DNA from: CBDVBD01 sp965372135
GTDB lineage: Bacteria > Electryoneota > RPQS01 > CBDVBD01
Length of the DNA stretch: 22,295 nt
Assembly (NCBI GenBank): GCA_965372135.1
Contig: CBDVBD010000039.1
Span: 1-22,295, forward strand
Direction of reading: 5' to 3'
Below, piece after piece: positions 9,252 to 16,222 of this stretch. Numbering within the stretch: the stretch's first letter is position 1; every line of letters begins with the position of its first letter. Made by a program: the position numbers and the translations under genes. Below the pieces are notes generated by a model. The model made no database searches, was not told the DNA's origin, and saw nothing but the letters and a program-made list of their open reading frames with translations.

Positions 9252-9280
9252 AATATACGCCATTCCACCGCAAAAGTCAA
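9252..9280 (-). promoter_or_regulatory. Sigma70-type promoter of tRNA-Gly
   Basis: On the minus strand TTGACT (9275-9280) is followed after exactly 17 bp by TATATT (9252-9257), about 30 bp before the tRNA 5' end. It is the clearest promoter in the window and the only one seen upstream of the DUF512-der-priA block. Confidence 0.7.
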
Positions 9281-9312
9281 GCGAAAATTTTTATGCCAAG
9301 CGCTCTACCAAT

Positions 9313-9355
9313 AAAAAACCACCCATTCTCCAATATGAAGAATGGGTGGTTTTTT
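9313..9355 (-). terminator. Strong bidirectional rho-independent terminator
   Basis: A perfect 17-bp stem (9313-9329 with 9339-9355) has a 9-nt loop. The stem carries six A at one end and six T at the other, so it gives a T-tract on both strands. It follows the BamE-like gene (stop at 9377) on the minus strand and insulates it from the tRNA promoter at 9280. Confidence 0.9.
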
Positions 9356-9376
9356 AATTGCCCGTAAATAGTTAGC

Positions 9377-10081
9377 TTACGTGCCTTGGATTAGGGATAA
9401 ACTCACGCCGTAATCCCCGGTTTTCAGGTTCTTAGACACCACTTTTCCCTCCACAAATCTGACGGAAATCGTCGCATCTTCTACGTTCCAAATGTACTTC
9501 TTATACGGTTCCGCACAAGTCTGCATCCTCGGTGTACCCAACAGATCGACTACTGCCGAATATCCCATGTCGAATTCAATCATTTCGAACGCCGATTTGG
9601 GCGGATGCGGCACTCCCTGTGCGTCCCGGGCAACAGCAGTTTCCAAACCCTGGAATCTGTAGTGTTGCAATCCGTATGCAATTTCCACCACCTCTGGAAT
9701 GGATAAGTCGGAACCATAGCTTACATCAAAGTTCTTTCCACAATAATGTGTGGAAACCACCCGATCGTTCTCTACGATCACAGCGTAGGATTCTTTACCG
9801 GAGTATCCTTTGAATTCCCAAATATAGGCGTCTGAGTTTTCATCAGGAACATAGTGGAAGAACAAGGTCGGTGCTCCGAGAATTGCTTCCAGTTGAGCAT
9901 GGCTCATCCCCATTTCCAGTCGGTTGAAATGATCCATATCGATAACCATGTTCACCTCGTCCAAAACCTCGACTTTTGCCGGTGTGGTGGTCGCGGCGAA
10001 CCCGGTTGTCACACCCAAAAGAATCACTGCAGAAATCAACACTCCCACAAACAATTTGTTTGATTCAACTAACGACTTCAT
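9377..10081 (-). CDS. Exported protein with two BamE/SmpA-like repeats
   Basis: The start at 10079-10081 was chosen because AAGGAGG lies 6 nt upstream and a clean signal peptide follows (residues 1-30, ending GVTTGFAA). A longer frame from 10135 lacks both. The mature 204 residues hold two similar units. Unit 1 is near 50-115 (FNRLEMGMSHAQLEAILGAP, then YIWEFKGYS, then IVENDRVVS). Unit 2 is near 165-225 (FEMIEFDMGYSAVVDLLGTP, then YIWNVEDA, then FVEGKVVSK). The pattern of a GM-start helix, LG-x-P turn and aromatic strands resembles the SmpA/OmlA (BamE) fold, found in periplasmic and outer-membrane assembly proteins. There is no lipobox, so it is probably soluble in the periplasm. Its function is unknown. 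Confidence 0.7.
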   Translation of the reverse strand: MKSLVESNKLFVGVLISAVILLGVTTGFAATTTPAKVEVLDEVNMVIDMDHFNRLEMGMSHAQLEAILGAPTLFFHYVPDENSDAYIWEFKGYSGKESYAVIVENDRVVSTHYCGKNFDVSYGSDLSIPEVVEIAYGLQHYRFQGLETAVARDAQGVPHPPKSAFEMIEFDMGYSAVVDLLGTPRMQTCAEPYKKYIWNVEDATISVRFVEGKVVSKNLKTGDYGVSLSLIQGT

Positions 10082-10135
10082 ATTATGCCTCCTTGATGAT
10101 GATGTTGATATCAGATGACGCCATAAAAACTCCAT

Positions 10136-10189
10136 CTATAAATAATGCAACATCAGTGCCAATACACACCCATAAACATTTTCACCCAT
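10136..10189 (-). other. Possible 17-codon upstream ORF (leader peptide)
   Basis: An ATG at 10187-10189 is preceded by AAAGGAGGTGA (complement 10198-10208), near-perfect to the anti-Shine-Dalgarno sequence, with a somewhat long 11-nt spacing. It encodes MGENVYGCVLALMLHYL and stops at a TAG, 54 bp upstream of the BamE-like gene and in the same frame. It may be a leader peptide or the remnant of an older start. Nothing beyond the ribosome site supports translation. Confidence 0.25.
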
Positions 10190-10602
10190 TTAATCAGTCA
10201 CCTCCTTTAGAACCTTACAGCAGAAATCTTGTTATAAGTGCATAATATTTAAATTAATACATTCCCAATCATTTGATCGAAGATGACCCGGTAAATGCGA
10301 GTAAATACCGAATGAAGCTAAATTATACCATCGGTATTCTCTGTAACCGTTGTCCGGTTTCGAACATTAGATGTCCGATTTCGTTCAGGTCATATGTTTT
10401 GTAATGATGTATGACCAAATGTTTATCCCCTCAGAGATCGAAGGGATTGGTTGGCAGCAACTTGTTAATTGCGAGGAATGTCGCATATGCGAGAGACCCA
10501 AAAAACTTCTACGTAGGAACATTCACCCCCAGGCGGATCCAACCCTTTATGCATTTACTAATTGTCACGTTATCTTATATCTGAATCTTTAAAGCAAACC
10601 CC

Positions 10603-10631
10603 TTGACATCTAAGTATTTATTTCATATCTT
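10603..10631 (+). promoter_or_regulatory. Sigma70-type promoter upstream of the caspase gene
   Basis: TTGACA (10603-10608), a 17-bp spacer and TATCTT (10626-10631). Transcription would start near 10638, giving a leader of about 105 nt that contains the hairpin at 10652-10690. Confidence 0.5.
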
Positions 10632-10651
10632 TCAGGTGTATCTGCTTGCCC

Positions 10652-10690
10652 GGGTTTCATTCGCCTTCCGGCAGACGAAATAAGAAACCC
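10652..10690 (+). repeat. Stem-loop in the leader of the caspase gene
   Basis: GGGTTTC (10652-10658) pairs with GAAACCC (10684-10690), and inside it TTCG pairs with CGAA. No T-tract follows. It could stabilise or regulate the leader RNA, or be a degenerate relative of the GC-rich hairpins at 3901 and 22147. Confidence 0.35.
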
Positions 10691-10743
10691 AGCATGAGTC
10701 TGGACAAGCGTTATATAACATCTAAATCGGGAGGGACCCACAC

Positions 10744-12279
10744 ATGAGTGGAATCTATAAAAATCTTGCCCCCTTAAGAATTTCCTGGACCAATGCTGTT
10801 GCTCTACTGTTGCTGGGATGGACCGTGCTTTTCTTTCAGGGATGCGCTCCCAAGTTGAACTACTACTCCCTCTTTGGAGACCCGGAACTGTTTCGGCAAA
10901 GATGTAAGATCGAGGTATTGATCAATGATGCGGGATTGGATCCCAGTTTTAGAAATCAAACTACAAAGACGTCTATTGTGAACGCCATTAAGACAGACCT
11001 TCAGCAGAATCTGTTTAATATTATAGATTCGCAAAATTATGAAATGAAAATTGTTGTTAGTGTTAAGAAAATTAGGGGGATAGTTACTAATGTCCCTATA
11101 TTTTTCTTGTCTTTCTATACTGGCACCTTTCTATTAGGCGTACCATTGATTAAAATTGGACATGATGTAGACATGGAACTTCAAATCCTAACTTATGACG
11201 GATTTGAAATTTCAAACTTTAATTATGAGAAAAAGATAGAGGGTTGGTTAGGTCTTTATTACGGTTGGAAATATAGGTTGACATCCGATAGAGTTCTTAA
11301 AAAACCCATGGAAAATCTAAAGCAGCAAATTATTGATCAGAGATATGCCATTCTTCAAAAGCTGAGAGAACATGAAACAGCTCCCGCCGGAATACCCGAA
11401 CCAACCGCACCGATAGTCTCTAGGCCTGTTGAGCCTTTTTCAACTCCAATCGATGTGGACATCAACATCCCTGAAACTGAAGTTGAGAATCACGACGCCA
11501 TTGCTGTTATCATCGGAAACCAGCATTATAGTAGTTATAGCCCGGACGTGCCAGATGTAGATTTTGCCATCCATGACGCCGAGGTTGTCAAGAATTATGT
11601 CATACAGACACTTGGCTATCGTGAAGGTAATATCATCTATGAAACTGATGCCACCCTGAGTGATCTGCGCAGTATTTTTGGCATTGAAGGAGACCCCGAT
11701 GGTCGACTTGCACAATGGGTGAAACCCGGAAAATCAGACGTATTCATCTACTATAGCGGACATGGCGCACCTGACATCGAGGAGAGAAAGAGCTATTTCG
11801 TGCCAGTGGGTTGCCATCCGGAAGATGTTCGGTTCAACGGCTATCCTCTGGATCTATTCTATCACAACCTGAGTCAAATCGAAGCCCGTTCCATAATGGT
11901 ATTCATAGATGCCTGTTTTTCCGGAGGCAGCCAGAAGGGCATGCTGATCAGCGCAGCTTCTCCCATAACTATCCACGTGACCAATCCAGTTCCAGGCTGG
12001 AGCAATGGTTTGCTCTTCACTTCTTCTTCCAGCGAAGAAGTATCATCGTGGTATCCCGAAAAGATGCACGGACTTTTTACTTATTTCTTCCTCAAAGGAC
12101 TTCAGGGCGATGCAGATACCAACCGTGATGGACAGATCAGCGCAGGTGAACTTTTTTCATATCTATCCGACAGAACTGAGGGTGTCCCCTACTGGGCTCG
12201 TCGACTACACAAGGCACGTCGGCAGACCCCTACATTTTTCGGCAGCGATGATAGAATCATTCGTGGAGAAGTTAAATGA
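10744..12279 (+). CDS. Caspase-like (peptidase C14) lipoprotein with EF-hand
   Basis: 511 residues; GGGAGG lies 9 nt before the ATG. The N-terminal hydrophobic stretch ends FFQGC34, a loose lipobox, so this may be an outer-membrane or periplasmic lipoprotein. Residues 35-210 form an unrecognised domain with a hydrophobic segment near 116-136. A Pro-rich linker (about 212-245) leads to a caspase fold: DAIAVIIGN at 251-259, catalytic His340 in YYSGHG and catalytic Cys391 in DACFSGG. A canonical EF-hand loop lies inside the C-terminal part (D458-T-N460-R-D462-G-Q-I-S-A-G-E469), suggesting calcium control, as in many bacterial metacaspases. It is followed by a DUF4384 gene, a common partner of bacterial caspases. 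The DNA for about residues 80-200 is visibly more AT-rich than that for the caspase domain. Confidence 0.85.
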   Translation: MSGIYKNLAPLRISWTNAVALLLLGWTVLFFQGCAPKLNYYSLFGDPELFRQRCKIEVLINDAGLDPSFRNQTTKTSIVNAIKTDLQQNLFNIIDSQNYEMKIVVSVKKIRGIVTNVPIFFLSFYTGTFLLGVPLIKIGHDVDMELQILTYDGFEISNFNYEKKIEGWLGLYYGWKYRLTSDRVLKKPMENLKQQIIDQRYAILQKLREHETAPAGIPEPTAPIVSRPVEPFSTPIDVDINIPETEVENHDAIAVIIGNQHYSSYSPDVPDVDFAIHDAEVVKNYVIQTLGYREGNIIYETDATLSDLRSIFGIEGDPDGRLAQWVKPGKSDVFIYYSGHGAPDIEERKSYFVPVGCHPEDVRFNGYPLDLFYHNLSQIEARSIMVFIDACFSGGSQKGMLISAASPITIHVTNPVPGWSNGLLFTSSSSEEVSSWYPEKMHGLFTYFFLKGLQGDADTNRDGQISAGELFSYLSDRTEGVPYWARRLHKARRQTPTFFGSDDRIIRGEVK

Positions 12280-12312
12280 TTGCTAACATCAATACTGATT
12301 GATGAGGGTCAT

Positions 12313-13143
12313 GTGAGGTCAATCTATACAACAGCATTTCCTTTACTGCTATTTGTATCGCTTGTTTGGTGTCAAGAAGGACGTTGGGTCGAGTGCACCG
12401 GGGAAGTCGCAATACAAAACATCACCCCGGAACAAGCCAGGGTGAAAGCCTTCCGAAACGCCCGAAGGAACGCCATTGAGCAGGAATGCGGCATTAGGCA
12501 GCAGGCTGAAACCCTGGTTCACGACCTCCGTTTAGCCGGAGATTTCATCAGGGCAATTTCCTATGGGGAAGTGGTAGAAGAGGAAGTTATCGAACAGGGA
12601 GTGGAGGTCGATCAGAACAGGGTTATAGATGCGCCGGTATTAACTTATAAAGTTCATCTGAGAGCAAAGGTACAATGTTCCAGAGGTGAACCGGATCCTG
12701 CCTTCAAGATAATGCTCGATTTGAATAAAACCGTGTTCCAAGCCGGTGAAAATTTGATTGCAACTATTCGTTCCACCAAAGATTGCTATGCAACCATTCT
12801 AAACATCACCGCTGAAGATGAGGTCTACGTATTGCTTCCTAATAAGCACCATCCCGAAAACAAAGTCACTGCCGGTCAAGATTTCCTGTTCCCTGTTCCT
12901 GGCGAAGGGATCAACCTTACTGTGAATACTGTTCCTGAGCAACAAGAAAGTACTGAAATCATCATGGTTATCGCCACCAAAGAGCGAATCGACTTCCTGG
13001 AGGGATTGGAAACACGTGCAGGATACGGTTACATTCCCACACAAACAATGGCAGTAACTGCCTTAGCCCGTTGGTTGGCATCCATCCCCTTGGAACACCG
13101 TGCCGAAGTATCTCAAATATATAAAGTAGTCGCGAGTGAATGA
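12313..13143 (+). CDS. Exported DUF4384-domain protein
   Basis: The frame is open from a TTG at 12280, but the GTG at 12313-12315 is preferred. It has GAGGG 4 nt upstream and starts directly with a signal peptide (MRSIYTTAFPLLLFVSLVW). The product has 276 residues. The first mature region (about 24-115) resembles the LPP20/FlgT-N type of fold (WVECTGEVAIQNITPEQARV, ARRNAIEQ). The second (about 130-245) is a DUF4384 domain: LNKTVFQAGENL, CYATILNITAEDEVYVLLPN and KERIDFL. DUF4384 domains often occur next to or fused with caspase-like peptidases in bacteria. The gene begins 33 bp after the caspase stop, so the two probably form a cell-envelope pair. Its molecular role is unknown. Confidence 0.78.
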   Translation: MRSIYTTAFPLLLFVSLVWCQEGRWVECTGEVAIQNITPEQARVKAFRNARRNAIEQECGIRQQAETLVHDLRLAGDFIRAISYGEVVEEEVIEQGVEVDQNRVIDAPVLTYKVHLRAKVQCSRGEPDPAFKIMLDLNKTVFQAGENLIATIRSTKDCYATILNITAEDEVYVLLPNKHHPENKVTAGQDFLFPVPGEGINLTVNTVPEQQESTEIIMVIATKERIDFLEGLETRAGYGYIPTQTMAVTALARWLASIPLEHRAEVSQIYKVVASE

Positions 13144-13374
13144 TCGACCTAATCTTTCGATTATTTTATAGCAATCATTTCCCCTCCCAAATCACGGTTC
13201 CCAATTCTATTCTCCTTCATATTCGAAGCTACATTTGTACAGGTAATGTTTTACAATTTAACCTTGTTTTTTCCGAATATTTCCGTTATCTGTTGCAATA
13301 ATTAATTATATATATTGTTGATCTTTACTTTCGAATCTCTATGTTCTCGGAATCTCAGCACGTATTTATTTATC

Positions 13375-13415
13375 GTTCGCCTGGGGCAGCAGGCTTACCC
13401 CAGGCGAACTTTTTA
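13375..13415 (+). terminator. Strong rho-independent terminator
   Basis: GTTCGCCTGGGG (13375-13386) pairs perfectly with CCCCAGGCGAAC (13398-13409) over 12 bp with an 11-nt loop, followed by six T. It ends the caspase-DUF4384 transcript about 230 bp after the last stop. The rest of 13144-13528 is AT-rich and shows no gene. Confidence 0.92.
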
Positions 13416-13528
13416 CCTCCATTCCAGTTTTACAACTGGAACTGTTGCATTGAGGAGGGCAGGAGGTTGTTTTATTTTCAACATATTATATTGAATTCCG
13501 GTGCCAATTGAAATTGCACCACGCTGTC

Positions 13529-14038
13529 TTATTCCTGTACTAATCGTTTCCTTTTCCAACTCGGCAGTACTAACTGCCCCCTGCCGATTGCCCTCACCAT
13601 TACAAATATTCCCAACCCCACACATAACACCGTGGTTATTACCGATGCTTCTAATCCGAATTCACCTCCGGTAATCCACCTCGGACCTTCCACGTTGGAC
13701 GTCATCCAACTGTCCAATGTCGTCACTCCCGAATTCGCCATCCCGAACACCCCGTCCTGCAGGAAATTCCATCCGGCATGAATCCCCCACACCAGCCATA
13801 TCCTCCTGGTGTACACAAACGCCGCCGTTAACAGAATATCCTGTAAAATAAGTGCGCACGTGGTCCAAACCGTGACATTGGGGTTCCCCAAATGAAACCC
13901 GGCAAATATCAAAGAAATAATCACAAACGCCAACCAGGTCCCCAGCCATTCTTCCACCAGTCGAAACACGATCTGCCTGAAAAGCAGTTCCTGCACAAAC
14001 GCCCCCATCCCAAACAGGAAAATCGCATTGACCAGCAC
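13529..14038 (-). pseudogene. CPBP (Abi) intramembrane protease, C-terminal part after an in-frame TAG
   Basis: Residues encoded from 14038 carry the CPBP motifs: FVQELLFRQIVFRLVEEW (the E-x3-R motif), then FAGFHLG and HAGWNFLQ, with several membrane helices and a basic C-terminus. The family cleaves or processes substrates within the membrane (Rce1/Abi type). The upstream half at 14042-14392 is in the same frame and is separated only by TAG (14042-14044) and one Thr codon. Together they would make a normal protein of roughly 285 residues from Met 14392. The start shown at 14038 is a GTG with no ribosome site. This is most likely one gene with a nonsense mutation, CAG to TAG being the simplest, or a sequencing error. 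An independently translated fragment is less likely. Confidence 0.75.
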
Positions 14039-14041
14039 CGT

Positions 14042-14392
14042 CTAACGATCGTACGCTTCAATCCGGAAATACCCCAACACCGAAATCAATCCCACCATAA
14101 ACACAATCAAACCACCCCCGATTAAAAACCCAATCCATGTTTCACCAATAGCCTTATTCCCGCTGATTTCGTATGCTTCCCTCCGTTCCACATACTTGAT
14201 GTACAACCGGTAAAGCAGCAGAAATAACCCGAAATTGACAATCGTTTCGATATTCAGTATATGCGAATACAGCGGCTCTTCGAAATTCACTAACACCAAT
14301 TCCAAAAACACATTATGAAGTATCGCCACCGGCAGCAAGAAAACAATTGCTACAACTATCCGACTTAACGGAAATTGAATAATCCTGCCCAT
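14042..14392 (-). pseudogene. CPBP (Abi) protease, N-terminal part before the TAG
   Basis: From Met at 14392 the product reads MGRIIQFPLSRIVVAIVFLL, with membrane helices and a segment IGFLIGGGLIVFMVGLISVL followed by GYFRIEAYDR and the TAG. This is the usual N-terminal half of CPBP proteins, which carries no catalytic residues. The frame stays open to a GTG at 14503, but that lies within a few bases of the predicted transcription start. Met 14392 or Met 14443 is therefore more likely; neither has a good ribosome site. Without the second half this fragment cannot be an active protease. Confidence 0.7.
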
Positions 14393-14512
14393 AGTTGTCG
14401 ATGGTTGCGTTTTCGTGAAGCACTGATTGCCGCTGATTTTCATATAATTGATATCGGTTCCGTTTTGGGATGTTGGAAATTGAGTAATTAGCGGATATAC
14501 CACACCGTTTTC

Positions 14513-14540
14513 AATATATTAGACCTTCGAATTCGTCCAA
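14513..14540 (-). promoter_or_regulatory. Possible promoter of the CPBP gene
   Basis: On the minus strand TTGGAC (14535-14540), a 16-bp spacer and TATATT (14513-14518). The -10 is identical to that of the tRNA-Gly, GDH and BNR promoters. Confidence 0.45.
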
Positions 14541-14573
14541 GTGTTGCAGACCACGCGAATAAATTAGTGAGAG

Positions 14574-14615
14574 AAAAAACCCGGTCACCCTTCTTGAAAA
14601 CAAAAGGATAACCGG
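14574..14615 (-). terminator. Rho-independent terminator after glutamate dehydrogenase
   Basis: On the minus strand CCGGTTATCCTT pairs with AAGGGTGACCGG (12 bp with two G-T pairs; 14581-14615), followed by TTTTTT (complement 14574-14579). It begins 25 bp after the GDH stop codon. Confidence 0.88.
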
Positions 14616-14639
14616 ATTTATATATTGTAAATTAAAACG

Positions 14640-15986
14640 TTAAGCGTATAATCCCCGCAGTTCCGCGGCACGAACCACTCGCTGAATCCCCACGATAAAC
14701 GCCGCAGTTCGCATTGGTACCTTGTGATGAATCGATGTCTGTAACACGTTGTGAAACGCATTATCCATGATCGACTTTAATTCCTGCTGGATTCGTTCTT
14801 TCGACCAATAGTAGCCCATCCGGTTCTGCACCCATTCCATGTAGGACACCGTCACCCCACCGGCGTTACATAATATGTCCGGGATCAGAAAAACATCCCG
14901 TTCCTCCAGAATATCATCCGCTTCCGGCGTGCAAGGACCGTTGGCGCATTCAGCGATGATCCTCGCTTGGATTTCCGGGGCATTCTCTTTAGTAATCTGG
15001 TTTTCCAATGCCGCCGGAATCAAAATATCCACCGGCAGCTCCAACAATTTCATCGGATCATCCATCCGCTTTGAGCTTCCATGTTCATCAAATCCCTTCA
15101 AAGATCCGTTTTCCTGCACATGCTTGATCGCTTCTTCCGGGTTGATACCGTCTTCCTGGTTGATAAATCCCCCATCCACGTCCGAAATCGCTACAATTTT
15201 ACAGCCATCCTGTGCCAGCAGCTTGGCAGCGAATGATCCCGCATTCCCGTACCCCTGAATTGCCACCGTGGTGTTTGACAGGTCCATGTGGAAGTGCTCT
15301 GCCGCACGATGGACGCAGTACACCATCCCCTGTGCCGTGGCGGCGTTTCGCCCCAGCGATCCCCCTAATTCCAACGGTTTCCCCGTCACCACTGCCGGAA
15401 TGTAATTCTGGTGATGCATGGAATACGTATCCATAAACCATGCCATCACTTGTGGATTTGTGTTCACATCCGGTGCCGGAATATCCCGGTCAGGTCCAAA
15501 CATATCGATCATCTCCGCGAAATAGCGTCTGGATAATCGTTCCAATTCTCCCACACTTAATTTTCGCGGATCAACCACCACACCGCCTTTTCCTCCACCC
15601 ATTGGAATCCCTACCACTGCACATTTATACGTCATCCAGAATGCTAACGCCTTCACTTCTTCCACATCGACATCTTGATGAAACCGCACGCCTCCTTTGG
15701 CAGGACCTCGCGCGATATTGTGCTGTACGCGAAATCCTTTAAAAACCTCGATAGTGCTGTCATCCATCCGCACCGGAATTTGGACTTCCGTGACTCGGCG
15801 TGGTTCTTTTACCACCGCAACCTGGTTTTTGGATAAATTCAAAATCTCGGCTGCACGTTCGAACTGCTTTAAAGCGTTATCGAAAGCGGACGGAGATTCA
15901 CTGAGAGTCCGGCCTTTAATTGTTCGTTCATAGGCTTCCTCGGAACGTTTTTCTTTTTTTCTGGAACGACGATGTTGGGGTGCCAT
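14640..15986 (-). CDS. Glutamate dehydrogenase (Glu/Leu/Phe/Val dehydrogenase family)
   Basis: The family interconverts glutamate and 2-oxoglutarate plus ammonia with NAD(P). 448 residues; AGGTGA lies 4 nt before the ATG. The substrate domain has FKGFRVQHNIARGPAKGGVR (83-102), the catalytic Lys133 in PMGGGKGG and Asp173 in PAPDVNT. The cofactor domain has the Rossmann motif GYGNAG at 245-250. The length and RGPAKGGVR motif fit the hexameric catabolic-type GDH. An N-terminal extension of about 28 residues is very basic and polar (MAPQHRRSRKKEKRSEEAY) and is not part of the usual fold. The gene is monocistronic, with its own promoter and terminator. NAD versus NADP preference cannot be decided here. 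Confidence 0.95.
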   Translation of the reverse strand: MAPQHRRSRKKEKRSEEAYERTIKGRTLSESPSAFDNALKQFERAAEILNLSKNQVAVVKEPRRVTEVQIPVRMDDSTIEVFKGFRVQHNIARGPAKGGVRFHQDVDVEEVKALAFWMTYKCAVVGIPMGGGKGGVVVDPRKLSVGELERLSRRYFAEMIDMFGPDRDIPAPDVNTNPQVMAWFMDTYSMHHQNYIPAVVTGKPLELGGSLGRNAATAQGMVYCVHRAAEHFHMDLSNTTVAIQGYGNAGSFAAKLLAQDGCKIVAISDVDGGFINQEDGINPEEAIKHVQENGSLKGFDEHGSSKRMDDPMKLLELPVDILIPAALENQITKENAPEIQARIIAECANGPCTPEADDILEERDVFLIPDILCNAGGVTVSYMEWVQNRMGYYWSKERIQQELKSIMDNAFHNVLQTSIHHKVPMRTAAFIVGIQRVVRAAELRGLYA

Positions 15987-16071
15987 AATATCACCTATCA
16001 GTATAACTGTATGCCACTGTTACTAAAAGAAAAAAACAGACACGTCCGCTTCTCTGGTGTAAACTCTTATG

Positions 16072-16100
16072 AATATATAACCAATAAATCAAAATAGCAA
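16072..16100 (-). promoter_or_regulatory. Probable promoter of glutamate dehydrogenase
   Basis: On the minus strand TTGCTA (16095-16100), a 17-bp spacer and TATATT (16072-16077), about 85 bp upstream of the GDH start codon. It lies back to back with the BNR gene promoter at 16135-16163. Confidence 0.5.
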
Positions 16101-16134
16101 TAAAAAATCGAATTTTTTCGTCTGATATTATCAC

Positions 16135-16163
16135 TTGACTTTAGCTAAAATATAATATATATT
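16135..16163 (+). promoter_or_regulatory. Promoter of the BNR/T9SS protein gene
   Basis: TTGACT (16135-16140), a 17-bp spacer and TATATT (16158-16163), identical in both boxes and spacing to the tRNA-Gly promoter. The start codon is 60 bp downstream. Confidence 0.6.
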
Positions 16164-16222
16164 GATATGTAGTTGGAGCATTTTATCCCCAATAATGTAG
16201 TGATCCACACAAGAGGCGTGCG

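Larger units (their letters stand above)
10190..10743. other. Intergenic region without a supported gene
   Basis: A divergent spacer between the minus-strand BamE-like gene and the plus-strand caspase gene. It contains a promoter (10603-10631) and a hairpin (10652-10690) for the plus side, and a strong ribosome-site-like sequence for the minus side (10201-10208). A 73-codon frame at 10371-10592 has no ribosome site and a random-looking composition, so it is not called. Confidence 0.6.

Noticed and set aside
10371..10592. A 73-codon plus-strand frame in the gap before the caspase gene
   Set aside because: There is no ribosome site, no recognisable domain, and its composition looks like intergenic DNA.
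13495..13525. Palindrome GGTGCAATT/AATTGGCACC after the CPBP gene
   Set aside because: It has a bulge, an almost absent loop and no T-tract, so it is not a convincing terminator.
13529..14392. Genome-wide TAG reassignment as the explanation of the CPBP stop
   Set aside because: priA, the DUF512 gene and the BMC-P gene all end with TAG at the expected protein length, and BMC-P is followed directly by the next gene.
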